NCBI RefSeq assembly: GCF_030272615.1
Contig: NC_081410.1
Span: 120,840,640 to 120,904,639, forward strand
Origin: Cryptomeria japonica
Taxonomy: Eukaryota > Streptophyta > Pinopsida > Cupressales > Cupressaceae
DNA: 64,000 bases
Direction: 5' to 3'
A model generated the notes under the pieces. That model saw nothing but the letters and a program-made list of their open reading frames with translations. It did no database searches and was not told the DNA's origin. Of this stretch, positions 1 to 11,351 are shown piece after piece (position 1 is the first letter of the stretch; every line of letters begins with the position of its first letter). The position numbers and the translations under genes were made by a program.

Positions 1-562
1 AAGAGAGTAAGAGATACTTAGAAATAATGATCACAAACTCCCCTAAAGAGAGATTAATCATAGGAGATATACCATTCTATGTAAGAAAGGACACCAAAGC
101 ATGAAAAATGCAACCCCTAAAGGAAATAGTGAAACCCTAGATAGAGAGAAGAAATAGGATAAGATTCTTGCCCCCAAAGCATAGAGGCAAGAATGAATTA
201 TGTTGCTATCTCAAGATGATTGTAATTGAACAAGCATCACCTCTTATGACAAAGATTCCCTAATTAAGTTAACTACTAGTGTCATAGGTGTTAGGGTTTT
301 GGCAGATCCAAAGCAAATACAAATTAACAATTATATGCAGATTCAAATACACAAAAGAAGATTTAACATGGTTCACCCAAGATGGGCTACATCCACAAAA
401 CACAGTCGTCCAATCTTTTTTTATTATCCAATAAATCAATACAACACCATTACAATGCCTTATACATTCCAGCCGCTTATAACACAACAATTTTTAGGGA
501 AACATACAAAGCCGACTAACAAAATTAACCATAACACTAAAAGAATATTCTCGTAATATTTT
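1..562. other. AT-rich sequence without a recognisable gene
   Basis: Short open frames occur on both strands, but none shows a domain or codon pattern I recognise. The sequence may be the edge of an older repeat, since it has the bland AT-rich look of the surrounding element-derived DNA. No promoter, RNA gene or element terminus could be supported. Confidence 0.4.
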
Positions 563-793
563 CCTCATACTCATATTCTTGTACTCATACTCATATTCTC
601 GTACTTGTACTCATATTCTTGTACATGTACGAGAATTTATATATCTATATATGTATAAATGCATATACATATATACATATGTATATATATAGATAAGTAC
701 ACGTATATATGTATATATATATACATGCATGTGTGTGTGTCTATGTGTATGTATGTATGTGTGTGTGTGTGTGTTTAGATATATATATATATA
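563..793. repeat. Minisatellite followed by TA/TG microsatellite
   Basis: Positions 563-633 repeat a short unit of the form CTCATATTCTTGTACT with small changes. From about 640 to 793 the sequence becomes alternating TATA, TGTATG and (TG)n. The tract continues on the other side of the LTR element that begins at 794 (3071-3120), which suggests the element inserted into one original microsatellite. Confidence 0.8.
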
Positions 794-1123
794 TGTTAGA
801 GTAATCTTTTATTAGATAATAATTATTTATTTGATTATTAGTCTATTATACTCTATGCTTAAGAAAAACTTAGGAATCTTATAATTCTTTAGAGTTTTTC
901 TCCTTTAGGGTTTCGAGTATCCTCTTATAAGGATTCTCTCTTTGTATTTTCATAACAACTGTAATTATTGAATTGCAGTCTTGTTGCACAATCAATATGA
1001 CTCCTCTTTTCTAGATCTTTGAATTCTGGCCTCCATAACTTTTTTGCTTCTCTCCTTCTGTGACAGGTTTGCATGTAGGTGATCTTCGGGAGCTGTAGAG
1101 TTGATTCTTCCTCAACTCCAATA
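794..1123 (+). repeat. 5' LTR of the non-autonomous element
   Basis: It begins TGTTAGAGTAATC and ends just before the primer-binding site at 1124. It carries AT-rich sequence, a run reading CTTTAGGGTTTCGAGTATCC near the middle and a GATCTTCGGGAGC block near its end, all repeated in the 3' copy. A short segment near 990 (TTGCACAATCAA-like) is missing from the 3' copy. Confidence 0.85.
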
Positions 1124-1136
1124 TGGTATCAGAGCT
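1124..1136 (+). promoter_or_regulatory. Primer-binding site (initiator tRNA-Met type)
   Basis: TGGTATCAGAGCT is the usual complement of the 3' end of plant initiator tRNA-Met used by copia elements to prime minus-strand synthesis. It abuts the 5' LTR. Confidence 0.85.
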
Positions 1137-2747
1137 CCAGATTTGCATGACCCTATTCTCTTCATGAGAGATTTTGGGGCCTTGTTCTTCAGATCAAAGT
1201 ATTCGGGGGTTTGAGCAGTTGTTGTTTTTTTCATTTATGGGCATAGCTGATTTTTTGGTGCCAATAGTACCTTATGTTTGGATTCAGGAGGTCGATTCCA
1301 TGAATTTTGATATATAATTCAACCTATTTCGGTGACAAAGGCATCTGGGCCATGATTTTTTCATTGGCACGCTTTATGAGGCACAAAATCCATACGACTG
1401 TACCTGCAAATGCATCAGAAAATTTTCGTCAAAAAAAAAAACCCTTTTTATGTCTTAAAAGAGGGGTTTTTTTTTTCTTTTGGTCGTATCTTGGACATAT
1501 AGAGGCGTTTTTCGACAAATCTTATATCATCAGAAAGCTCTTTTCGAGCTCTATCCAGATATGGAGGTTTGAATTTTTTTCTTTTCTTTGTTTATAGTTT
1601 TTTTTTTTCTGTCAAAGCTAGAGATTCATTTTTGCACTCCAAGAGACATAACTTGAGCATCCGAACTTCGTTTTTCAAAAATTTTATATCATTCAAAAAT
1701 TTGTTCTATGTTATTTCCATTCATATGAGTTTTCTTTCCAAATTCCACTTCAAGTATATTTTATTCAATTTTTTTCTTTTCAGCACTCTGGTGAATATCT
1801 TTAGACGTTTCAGGTCTTGGGATCTCTTTCTTTGAGTAGAATGTCTTGTCTTTGGCTGTGATTTATGTGTTTCCAGTCTTGTGTTCTTCTAGTCATTGTA
1901 GCATTTTATTTATGCAAACACACTGAGATAAAGTGCCACCATGCATTGTATATTTGGGATCTTGCACATCTTGTGCCTTATTGTACATGCGCTACTTATA
2001 AAGTGCCATGGGGAGGCTGATGTTTGCCTTTGTTTGCCATCTACCTTTGTCACATGAATGTTCCTTCCACGACATTAGTCTCATGATGTGTGTCAAGTGA
2101 GTGTTCCTTCCACCACACTGTGTACTTTCTCTGCACCTTCGATGTTCCTGGTTCTTCGTCATGCAGTTCTTGTTGGCCTTTTTTTCACTGTACCTGTCCC
2201 TCTCCCTTTTCAGCATTATGGGGAGGTTTTTCTTGTTGTTCTAATGCTTCCTTGGTTTGATTGATCAACTCTTCAGGCTTTGGTGTTTTATGTCATTTGT
2301 ATCTTCGAGTTTAGTTGTTTGCCTTTATTTGCCATTAGATTCAAGTAGTGTCATTTGAGGGCACTCATGCAGATTACAGTCTTCTCTACCTGGTCATGTT
2401 CTATTTCAGTGGAGGTTCTTCATATCAGCAGTTACTCTTTGACAATGTTTGTAGCTATTTCATGTTTCAGTGGTGTTCTTCATTCTCTTCTTTTTGTTCC
2501 TATCTTCTGGAACACTCTTGTTTGGAGGTTTCTTAGTCCTTCACTTGATCTTTCATCTCTTCTTGGAGAGGATTTTTGTTCCCACAAGGTTTTCTCTATT
2601 TTCTCCACTTTACAGAGATTGTATTGTACTTGGATACCTCATCAGGCCTAGTTGTCAGGACCCATTATTGCTTTCCTGCATTTTTTACATGTTTTTTTAG
2701 TCCTTAGTTGTTTTTTAGCTACTCCCTAAGTTCATCTTAAGGGGGGG

Positions 2748-3070
2748 TGTTAGATTAATCTTTTATTAGCTAATAATTATTAATTTAATTATTAGTCTAT
2801 TATACTCTATGCTTAAGCTAAACTTAGGAATCTTATAATTCTTTAGGGTTTTTCTCCTTTAGGGTTTCGAGTATCCTCTTATAAGGATTCTCTCTTTGTA
2901 TTTTCATAACAACTGTAATTATTGAATTGCATTCTTGTCAATATGACTCCTCTTTTCTGGATCTTTGAATTCTGGCCTCCATAGTTTTTTTTGCTTCTCT
3001 CCTTCTATGACAGGGTTGCATGCAGGTGATCTTCGGGAGCTATAGAATTGATTTTTCCTCAACTCCAATA
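2748..3070 (+). repeat. 3' LTR of the non-autonomous element
   Basis: Starts TGTTAGATTAATC immediately after the polypurine tract at 2739-2747 and matches the 5' LTR along its length with scattered substitutions and one short gap. It runs into the (TG)n/(CG)n microsatellite at 3071. Confidence 0.85.
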
Positions 3071-3120
3071 ATATGTGTGTATGTGTGTGTGTGTGTGCGC
3101 GCGCGTATGTATATATAAAC
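3071..3120. repeat. TG/CG microsatellite
   Basis: Alternating ATGTGTGTATGTGTG then GCGCGCG and TATATA. It is probably the right half of the tract interrupted by the LTR element. Alternating purine-pyrimidine sequence of this kind can form left-handed DNA. Confidence 0.8.
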
Positions 3121-4432
3121 TCAATTTTCTTTATATGATGTTATTTTTTCCTTGCCTCTAATTCCATGTATCCTTTGAATACAACCAATTAGAGAGGACA
3201 TATTAGCATTGTTAAGTTTTAGAGCTCAATTCAAGCTGATGACAACACACCTAGTTAGATGAGAATACATGTGATTGGTATTCATGGCATGTATACTTTG
3301 CACACATAAGTATCCTTTGAGTGTCAAAAAAATATTGTTTTCCATGTTAGATATTTATTTTTAATTTGACATGCATTCTCATGGCAACTCACATACAATT
3401 CAAACATGGAGGAAATATGATGATGAAAATTGCATACCCATGCCCTTTCGCCTTATGTTTTGGGTATTAAGTGACTAGGTTGTCCTTTATGCATCAACTA
3501 GTCCCATCATCACTCATCCTAACAAATTCATCTCCAAAGCTCCATTCCTAAATTTACCATTCATTGTCCTAATTCAATTCCACACATGTGGATTTCATCT
3601 CAATTATCGTTGTGCCTACAAATTTTAATCTTGAACATCTAAATACAAAAGTTTAAATTAGGCCCCATTCCCTCCATTTTCACTTACTATTGTTAGCCAA
3701 CTATAGTCTACAAATTATTTCAAATTGCACATGAGGGTAGTGTATTAAAGACTAACCAAAATTCAAATGAATCATCTACGAATCAATTAAGCAGGTATCT
3801 AGAATTCTATTTGCTTGTGGATGAAATTGATTATATTGGCATTCTATCATTAACCTAGGATCACATGACACATGCCTTTTTTTGTTCTTAGCATCAATTT
3901 ATTCATTTTGAACTAATTAATGTCCAAGGGTCTAATTGAGGAGAACATGACCTTAATAAAATTTTGCAATATGTTGTATTTTCTTAGTATGTTTCAAACA
4001 ATGCTAATTTAAAATATTTACTTGTTATGAACAAGTTAGGGTTTAAATTTAAGATTTATCATATTTGTATTAGTGCGTTCTACTGTAAGTCACTCTATCT
4101 TTAGTCACATTTTATCTTTGACGTCGTGTTATTTTCTATGAACTGGCAAGGACTTGAATTTGCGACCTCCTAATACATATTGACATGTACTCTACCTCTA
4201 ATCTACAACCATCTAAATAATTTGAACTTTTTGCTAAACTCCTTATCACAAATATCATTTTACATTTTACAGCATTGAGAAGGCAGATTAAGAGGATTGA
4301 ACTAGTAGAAATCACGTAAAATCCGTTGTGATTTGCAGATTCTATGTTTTTTCACTATTGTTGTTTTGTATGGATAATAGACAACTCCGTCAAACTATAA
4401 AAAAATTATGATGATATAAACTAATATACCTC
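3121..4432. other. Intergenic AT-rich DNA, nothing recognised
   Basis: No open frame with a recognisable domain, no RNA gene and no clear repeat boundary were found on either strand. Confidence 0.4.
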
Positions 4433-4680
4433 TTAGCCCACATAGGTAAGTGAGTTGGCTTGGATAGTGGGTTTGCTCCCCATTGGTCTCGGGTTCGACT
4501 TCCTCCCGTGTTTAAGAGGGAGGAGTGGTTGTGGGTTCTAGCTTCTCCCCCTAGGGGATTAGTCTCACCTCAGCTCGCTCCTTCCTAGCCCCAACTTGGC
4601 AATAAAGTAAGCCCAAGGTAAGATAGGTTGAATCGTTGGATTGGGTCACGGAGATACCTCTGGCGTACAAAAAAATAAAA
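4433..4680 (+). mobile_element. tRNA-derived SINE-like element
   Basis: A GC-richer block inside AT-rich DNA begins with tRNA-like sequence. An A-box-like stretch (GTGAGTTGGCTTGG) near 4450 is followed by a B box (GGGTTCGACTTCC) near 4491-4503, the two internal signals of RNA polymerase III. A tRNA-unrelated body of about 170 bp follows, ending in an A-rich tail (AAAAAAATAAAAA) near 4668-4681. Length and layout fit plant SINEs. A clean target duplication was not found. Confidence 0.6.
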
Positions 4681-5044
4681 ACTAATAAACAACTTATATT
4701 ATATTTAACTAACTAATTTAAATTTCAAGTCAAATATCTTATTAATAACAGTTGTATACCACATTTACACCCTAAAATAATAAATAATTATCCATTTTTA
4801 TTAACAAAAATTAGCCTACAATGTTCTAAATGGCTGTCGTTTAGTCTTGATATACCTATATATTTGTCTCATTCAATACCATATATTGTTGGGAACATTG
4901 GCAAACCCTAATTTCTAAGGCCGAATATATATGCTTTTTTAAGTTCAGAAGACTGGGGAACCAATAAAAAAATATAGTGCAATTCTCTGTTACGCCCAGT
5001 GCCATTGAATCAAACTTCTGTTTTTCTGGACGTGCAAATTTACT
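4681..5044. other. AT-rich DNA, nothing recognised
   Basis: No gene or element signal was seen in this stretch. Confidence 0.4.
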
Positions 5045-5345
5045 CTCATCTCTTTCACAAAATCCAAACAGAAAACAGCCATGAGAAGCCTGAGCTGGGC
5101 ATCTTAATCAGAAAAGTGGTTGCATGTCTTTATCCATTGTCATATGAACTGAGACATATTAAATCAAAAATAGTTGCATGCATTTATCTCTTTCACAGGA
5201 AAATTCTTCTTAAATCTGCCATAAGAATCCAAATCAGAAACAGCCATGAAAAGCCTGAGCTACCCTCTTGAGGAATCTCAATTGAAAATTGTTGCATATC
5301 TTTCATTTTATGGTCATGGTTCCTCAGATGATAAGACGTTAATGA
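5045..5345. repeat. Degenerate tandem duplication, unit about 140-160 bp
   Basis: The phrase CAGCCATGAGAAGCCTGAGCT at about 5078 recurs with one change at about 5243. In both places it is preceded by TCTCTTTCACA and followed by similar TTGCATGTCTTTATC-like sequence. This is an old local duplication with no coding signal. Confidence 0.6.
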
Positions 5346-5613
5346 TAAATTAAGCATACCAAATATATCTATAATCATAACTTAGCTTTCCCATGGACAA
5401 CTGAATTGAACTGTTAACCACTACTCCACCTCTGCTATTAAAAAATGGATATCATAAATTAGTCAATGAAAGGTAAGGGTGGATGAAAACTGAAGGAATA
5501 GAATTTTATAATTCCAAATAATGGAGATTGATATCATATTGTAGAATTTTTTTGGAATTTTTCAGGTGGGTGACTTTATACCAGATTCAATTGTAGTGAG
5601 AATTTTTAATTAA
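5346..5613. other. AT-rich DNA, nothing recognised
   Basis: No gene, RNA or element terminus was identified. Confidence 0.4.
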
Positions 5614-5645
<32 letters not shown>

Positions 5646-5692
5646 GTGTGTGCGTATATGTGTACGTGTACGTGTGTGTGTGTACGTGTACA

Positions 5693-5733
<41 letters not shown>

Positions 5734-5812
5734 GTGTGTGTGTACGTGTATGTGTCTGTGTATATGTGTGTATGTGTATGTGTATGTGTATGTCTATGTC
5801 TATGTGTATAAT
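5614..5812. repeat. TGTATG microsatellite, about 200 bp
   Basis: Nearly pure (TGTATG)n/(TG)n with CGTACG interruptions. Open frames across it on both strands encode only Cys/Val/Met/Tyr or His/Thr/Tyr repeats and are artefacts of the repeat. Confidence 0.95.
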
Positions 5813-5829
5813 TGTATATTATTAGATCA

Positions 5830-6904
5830 AAGATCAAAATTGTTGAGGTTATTTAAGAAATTTTTTTTTTTTTCAATAATTAATATTTTGTGTATTTTTT
5901 CATAAACATCTCAAATCTTTTTTGCATCATTTTTTTACAAATTAATTAAATGATTGGTTGTCCCTAAACTAACTATTTTTCATTGTGAATTAATTAACTT
6001 AATCAATTGAATAATGTGCAATTAAATAACTCAACTAATTTCACAAATAATTAATTGAACCAATGTCACAAATTAACCCATTCAACCATGTCAAACTAAC
6101 CTGCTTCACAACCCTAATAGTGATAAATTAAATCCACTTTGTTAATTAATCTTAGTTCAAAATTCCTCTAACTAATCAAGTAAATAACACATACTTATTT
6201 AATTGATTAGGTTTTTCATCTAATTTAAAATTCAGACCCATGTCATTAAAAGCCAAAACACCTTGTCTTCTAATCTCTACCATCCACTTTCAATTCAATA
6301 AACAATTTGGGTCCTCCACCTTCATCCATATCTTCTCAAGCCACTTGTCCTCACTCCTTGCTCATACATATGTGAGCATGCAACATGGAGAAATCTTGAC
6401 CCTCCATTCCAAACTCAATCCCATCTATCCACTTGCATCTTTCATCTCTTCCCACTTGCATCTCATTTCATCCTATTTTTTAAGAAGATATCATCCTTTC
6501 ATCAAGCATATCTCATCTCCTCTTTTCCTTTTGTCAATAGGCTAGAATACACACCCATGCAAAGCAATCCTAGGCCTTGATTTCATCTTTTAGTATCCAT
6601 CCTACATGTCCAACTTGGAAAGTCTATTTAAGGATGCCTACCCAAATATATTATAGATTTACATTCAATAAACTTACATGCTATAAAATTAGTTAATCTC
6701 GAGCAAAGAGTATCCACAATACATCCACTCAATCTTGAAGCACATCTACAATATCAATAAAGGTATAATTTATTTATTAGTTATGTTTGTATTATTTTTC
6801 AACCTTTTATTCTTGGTCAAAACTATAGATGTGTTTCTTATTTATATTCTAAGTCTCTTTCCATCTAACTCAATTGCTTTTGTTCCAGTGTTGATGTTTC
6901 ATTT
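5830..6904 (+). mobile_element. LTR-like segment ending at a primer-site-like motif
   Basis: An AATTAATTAA-rich stretch is followed by pyrimidine-rich sequence with a CTTGACCCTCCATTCC phrase, then AATAAAGGTATAATT near 6757 and finally TGGCACACCCAATGGGAC at 6905. The same order (AT-rich start, CCCTCCATT, GGTATAATT, TGGCACACCCAGTGGGAC) is seen near 41.5-42.8 kb. This suggests a 5' or solo LTR of one family. No coding region of that family is present here. The left boundary is uncertain. Confidence 0.45.
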
Positions 6905-6922
6905 TGGCACACCCAATGGGAC
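6905..6922 (+). promoter_or_regulatory. Conserved primer-site-like motif
   Basis: TGGCACACCCAATGGGAC matches TGGCACACCCAGTGGGAC at 42748 except for one base. It begins with TGG, as expected for a sequence complementary to a tRNA CCA end. The tRNA was not identified. Confidence 0.45.
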
Positions 6923-9177
6923 ATGACTTGTCCTAGTACTAACCTTCATCCTTGGAGTGTTTATGTGACTTTTGTAGGTTCTTAGAATTCTTGGATATGT
7001 TTCTATGTCTATAGAATATAATATACTCCTAGTGTCCTAATATCTCTACAAGACCCCATGGCACTTTTGTCTTTCTTGATTCTTATTTAAATTCTTTCTA
7101 TACAAACAACATGTTCACAAAAGCTAGTGGCATATATGCCTAATCCACAGTGTTTGTGCAAATGTCATAAAGTTTTCTACAAGTGTGGCAACTATGCCCT
7201 AGTTTTGACACCTCCACCATTTTATCTCTTTCATGAATCTAACTTTGTTTAATTACAAGTTTCTAGGGTTTTCTAATAGCATGCTCTCTATTAATTAAGC
7301 TTTTTGTAGAGTTTATTGGTTGTTTTGTCAATCTTCTAGTTAGGGTTTTGTAAAATAGAAATTTGAAATATTTTGGTTTCATTTGGTTCCATTTAATTTT
7401 TCTACTAGCATTGTCATATAGGGTACACTTGTGTTTCATCCTCGAGGTCTTGATTAGCCCCTATTTTATAAAATTTGAAGTGATTTTTAGAAAAACCCTC
7501 ATGTTTGGACAATTTCATGGATCATTTTAGCATAAATAACACACTATCAATGAAAACTAGTGGCATCTATGCATAGTCCATAGATTTTGCACAAACAACA
7601 CACTATTGGAAAAAACCCCTAGCATTTGTGTTGTTACTAAGGCATCTATGACTAGTTTGGCTTAATATTGTAATTTTCATTCCTAGTTTTTATGTTTTTT
7701 CTTGTTTATGTAGTATATTTGTCCTATGTGTTAGTGTTTTATAATTTCATAGAATTTTTAGCATCATTTTAATCATTTTGGCTAACCCTTGCCAATTTGT
7801 GAACTTTATTATCTTGAGGGTTTATTTCTAACTTGAAAGTTTGATTAGTGAAAGCCTAAACCTTTAAAACTTCTAACAATTGGGTTGGAAGTTCATTTGA
7901 GAGTAGACTCATAATCAAAATCTCTTCTTGTATGTTTGAAATAATGACTTAACTAAGGGTTAGGATTTAATTTTTTTGGTAAATCTGGTGTGTCTAAGGG
8001 TGTGTGTATGCTCTCCCCTTGCATCAAAAGATGAACTTGGAGGATCAAAAACACCCCTTGTGCACATTGATTTTACATCTCAAATTTAAAATTATTAATG
8101 TTAATTAAAAATTTTGCCATATTTTTTTGAAATCAATGCATGTGTGTGCTCTCCCCTCTCATCAAAAGGTGATTTTATGAATCAAAAATATATTTTGGAT
8201 TACTTTTATTTCATCCCAATGTACACATTTGACCCACATATTGTAATGATGTATATAAATTGAGGCAATAATCCAAAGACTTGCCTTAAAGGAGGACTAT
8301 CATGTCTAGCACAATTGTGTTGTCCACTACCTTTAGGGTATATTGAGAACACCCCTAGAAATCCATGTAAGTCTTGTAGCCCACTTGTGATGCACCAATT
8401 AGTGATTAGTGTTGGGAAGTTACTCAACATGTTTCCCTAGAAGTAAAATTATAGGCTCTATATGCTCTTCGCTTGCACCTTCATATGATTTTGAGGATCA
8501 AAAGTATTATTTCCTCCTCATGGGCCCTACTTTGTATGCATCTAGATATGGAAATAATAATAGGCTTACAAGTGTGTACACAAACCCATAATTTGGATAA
8601 TTTTGGTGGTTGGTATATCTGAGTTTTTGCAATTGTATTAGACCCATGATCATCTTTCAAACTAGCATGTCAAAAACAAACCTTTTATAACAATTTCACT
8701 TTGACAATTTTAAAGATCACATCACAAGTCATTGAGATAAAAAAAAGCAATAGTTTGAAATTGAAATATTTAATCTAACTCCTAATCAATCAAACCCTTG
8801 GGTGCAACATTATCAAACCATTTCCCAAGCAAATCAAATAATTCATCTAAAACCTTTGGCCTGTGATCTAAACCTAAATTCATTCACCTTTAGAAGATAG
8901 CAAGACATGTAATCCAATCATCGTTCTAATTCAAATTATCCATAACCTTAAAGAACCTTAGAAACTAATATAATGTCATCACAAACTATCCTTGAATCTT
9001 TCAAAAATTATTTTTGGATACGTATTTATTAAAAAACCCAGTCAATCATAAATCTCTTGTTGGGATTTTAAAATATCCATAGGTTTGAAACTCAATCGTT
9101 CCACGATAATCCTAGTCCAACACCCTCAATGTTATCTAAGTTAGGAAACTATTCAAATCACCCCTTATCCAAAAATC
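6923..9177. other. Non-coding AT-rich DNA, possible decayed element interior
   Basis: If the upstream segment is a 5' LTR, this would be decayed interior, but no gag or pol similarity is visible on either strand. A short phrase reading TGCTCTCCCCTTGCATCAAAAG near 8010 recurs with changes near 8147 and loosely near 8464, a weak local repeat. Confidence 0.35.
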
Positions 9178-9666
9178 AAATCAAATTATCAAATCAACCC
9201 TCAATCCAAGGGTTATCCTAAATCCAATTCAAAAAGTGGTCTTATGGGATCCAGCTTTCTCAAGTTAATCTTATCCAAAACAATCTTTGGTTATCCCAAC
9301 CAACCCTAAATCTAAGGATTATCCTATATCCAATCCAAATAGTGGTCTTGTATGATCCAAAACCTCGATTCCATCTTGTCCAAAGCAATCCTTGATTAAT
9401 CTCTAAGTTAACCCTCAATCTAGGGGTTATCTTAAATCCAATCCAAAAAGTGGTCTTGTAAGATCCAAATCCTCAATTCCATCTCATCCAAATCATTCCT
9501 TGATAAATAGAAAAAACCCTAAATCCAATTCAAAAGGTGATAGATTGTGGGACCCTAATCCCTTGATTCCATCTCAAATTAAAAGAAACCTTTGATTAAT
9601 CCAACCAACCTTAAATCCAAAGATTATCCTAAATCCAATCCAAAAAAATGTTCTCATGGGATCCAA
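9178..9666. repeat. Minisatellite, unit about 110-120 bp, four to five copies
   Basis: The unit carries AACCCTAAATCCAAGGGTTATCC, AATCCAATCCAAAAAGTGGTC, TTGT(A)GATCC and CTCAATTCCATCTTGTCC phrases. Copies start near 9180, 9300, 9410, 9515 and 9600 and differ at several percent. A further partial unit continues at 10847-10930, after the inserted element at 9667-10846. Confidence 0.75.
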
Positions 9667-10846
9667 GGGCAAAAGCATGGAGTTGTGTCGCACTTTGGGC
9701 CAATGGAGGGTAGTCTGCCAAACTGAGTCTAACCGAACTACTCCTCGGCTGCGTGGTGCCTCTGTGGCACCGAAATGGCACTAGGAGTTCAATCGAATTG
9801 AGTTTGACAGTTCGGCCAAACTCCCTTAGTTGAAAAGCCACCATAAAAAAATTAAAAAAATCACTCAGTTCGGCCGGACTACTCCTCGGCTGCGTGGTGC
9901 CTCTGTGGCACCGAAATGGCACTAGGAGTTCGATCGAACTGAGTTTGACAGTTCGGCCAAACTCCCTTAGTTGAAAAGCCACCATTAAAAAATAAAAATA
10001 AAAATAAAAATCATTTTTTTTTAAATGTTGAAACTAAGGGTACTTTGGCCAAACTATCCTATGTGGCCTACCATGTGCCACCAAAAAGGCCACTTTTTGT
10101 GCATTTTTGTCAGATTCAACTTTTGGCTAATTTTTCATCAATTTGAATTTTTTTTTTTCAAAAAAAAAAAATACCCTTTCGAAAATCTCGAAATCACGAA
10201 ACCGGTCATATAATTTTTTTTACTATTTTGATAATTTTGAATATTTTTTATTAATTAAACATTGTGAGTAGTTTTTTAAAGTAAAAAAAGAGGTTGATTC
10301 GAAATCAAAAAATAAATATTGAATAAAAAAAAATTTTAAATTCACTAGATGAGAGAATCTTCTTGAAAAGGGTATTTTTATTTTTGGTTAATGACAATTT
10401 TACTAGTCAAGAGGTGGCGTCGACCAAAAACTGTCAAATTTAGCTATGTTGGACTTCAAAATATTATAACGAGAAAAATATACATAAATTTTTTTAAAAA
10501 AAACATTTAACACTGCATATATATGTTCTCTACTTGGAAAAAAAATCAAAAAAAAAAAGTTCATTTTTCATTTTCTTGTGTGGCGCCGACTAGAACCCCT
10601 GATTTTTAGCATTTTTTAGCAATGAAAAATCTGTCTTTGAAATTATAAAAAAAAAATTATTTTTTTCCTTAAAAAAATAAAAAACAACAAACATAAATTT
10701 CATTAATATTTCTACATTTGGTCAGTTTGCATCATTTCAAAATTCAATTTAGAAATGTCACTTTTTCTACGGTCGAAGTTAAATAGTTTTAGTTCTGTTG
10801 GCCGGTGCCTTTATAAAAGTGTGACACAACATTGTGCTTTTATCCC
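9667..10846. mobile_element. Non-autonomous TIR DNA transposon, 1.18 kb
   Basis: The left end reads GGGCAAAAGCATGG then GTTGTGTCGCACTTT. The reverse complement of the right end reads GGGATAAAAGCACAAT then GTTGTGTCACACTTT. About 24 of 30 positions agree, and most mismatches are C/T or G/A. The block interrupts the minisatellite whose copies lie on both sides, which supports insertion. It encodes no transposase. Families with GGG-starting ends (PIF/Harbinger, Mutator and others) are possible. The target duplication could not be resolved because the host is itself a diverged repeat, so the superfamily is open. Confidence 0.6.
9735..9985. repeat. Direct duplication of a 141-bp unit inside the TIR element
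   Basis: The phrase CTCCTCGGCTGCGTGGTGCC begins at 9741 and again at 9882. Both are followed by the same GTTCGGCCAAACTCCC sequence. This is the GC-richest part of the element. The minus-strand open frame through it simply repeats the unit and ends in low-complexity sequence, so I do not call it a gene. Confidence 0.8.
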
Positions 10847-11164
10847 TCAATTCTGTCTTGTCCAATATAATCCTTGATTAATCCAATCAACCCTAAAGCC
10901 AAGGGTTATCCAAATTCAATCCAAAAGTTTTAAAAATAACAGTAAAAAATTAAAAGCAAAAACAATACTCAAGACACAATCAAAATAGATAGCATGAATG
11001 CCTAGTTTTAACAATCCATTAACCAAGCCAAAACCTCGTTTATAAATGATGATGACGATAGTAGATTTTTAAAGATTAAGATGAATATTCCCTTGACAAT
11101 GTCATGGCTACTACAACATATCCAATTCAATTAGAGAGATGAAATTTCCATAGTCCATGCTAAA
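10847..11164. other. Residual minisatellite unit, then AT-rich DNA
   Basis: 10847-10930 continues the minisatellite seen before 9667 (TCAATTCTGTCTTGTCC then CAACCCTAAAGCCAAGGG). The remainder shows no gene. Confidence 0.5.
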
Positions 11165-11351
11165 TTAATATATGCTTCTGGATTCAGCAGTGTAGGAGTT
11201 TTTTACATCAACGTTTCGAATCACACTCTGTTATTCATCATTGCGATTTTTTTCCTCCTACAACTCTCATCCTGATGATGAATCACGGAGTGTGATTCGA
11301 AACGTTGATGCAAAAAACTCCTACACAGTTGAATCCAGAAGCATATATTAA
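11165..11351. repeat. Long inverted repeat (hairpin), possible MITE or foldback element
   Basis: Left arm 11165 to about 11240 (TTAATATATGCTTCTGGATT, then GTTTCGAATCACACTC) is the near-perfect reverse complement of the right arm from about 11272 to 11351. Arms of about 75 bp are separated by about 30 bp. Transcription would give a strong stem-loop. A foldback DNA element or small-RNA precursor are both possible. No clear target duplication lies outside the AT-rich ends. Confidence 0.8.

Larger units (their letters stand above)
794..3070 (+). mobile_element. Non-autonomous LTR retrotransposon, about 2.28 kb
   Basis: Two direct repeats of about 325 bp (794-1123 and 2748-3070) start with TGTTAGA and end CTCCAATA, or CTCCA if the LTR is taken to end in CA. 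A primer-binding site, TGGTATCAGAGCT, complementary to initiator-tRNA-Met lies at 1124. A purine tract (AAGGGGGGG) lies directly before the second LTR. By eye the LTRs differ at roughly 15-20 places. The internal 1.62 kb holds only short open frames with no gag, protease, integrase or reverse transcriptase similarity. It must therefore have moved using proteins of another copia-type element. The flanks are microsatellite, so the target duplication (ATATA-like) is ambiguous. Confidence 0.85.

Noticed and set aside
2348-2700. Overlapping hydrophobic frames in the first LTR element
   Set aside because: T-rich interior gives Phe/Leu/Ser-rich frames in three phases. No retroelement protein motif is present.
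4433-4680. A tRNA gene
   Set aside because: A and B boxes are present, but the sequence between and after them does not give a cloverleaf I can fold by eye, and it is followed by a SINE-like body and A tail.
5610-5905. Cys/Val- and His/Thr-rich small proteins
   Set aside because: Translation of the TGTATG microsatellite in various frames.
9629-9985. Minus-strand 118-codon frame with an internal repeat
   Set aside because: It lies in the TIR element and simply repeats a 141-bp DNA duplication. It has no domain or family pattern.
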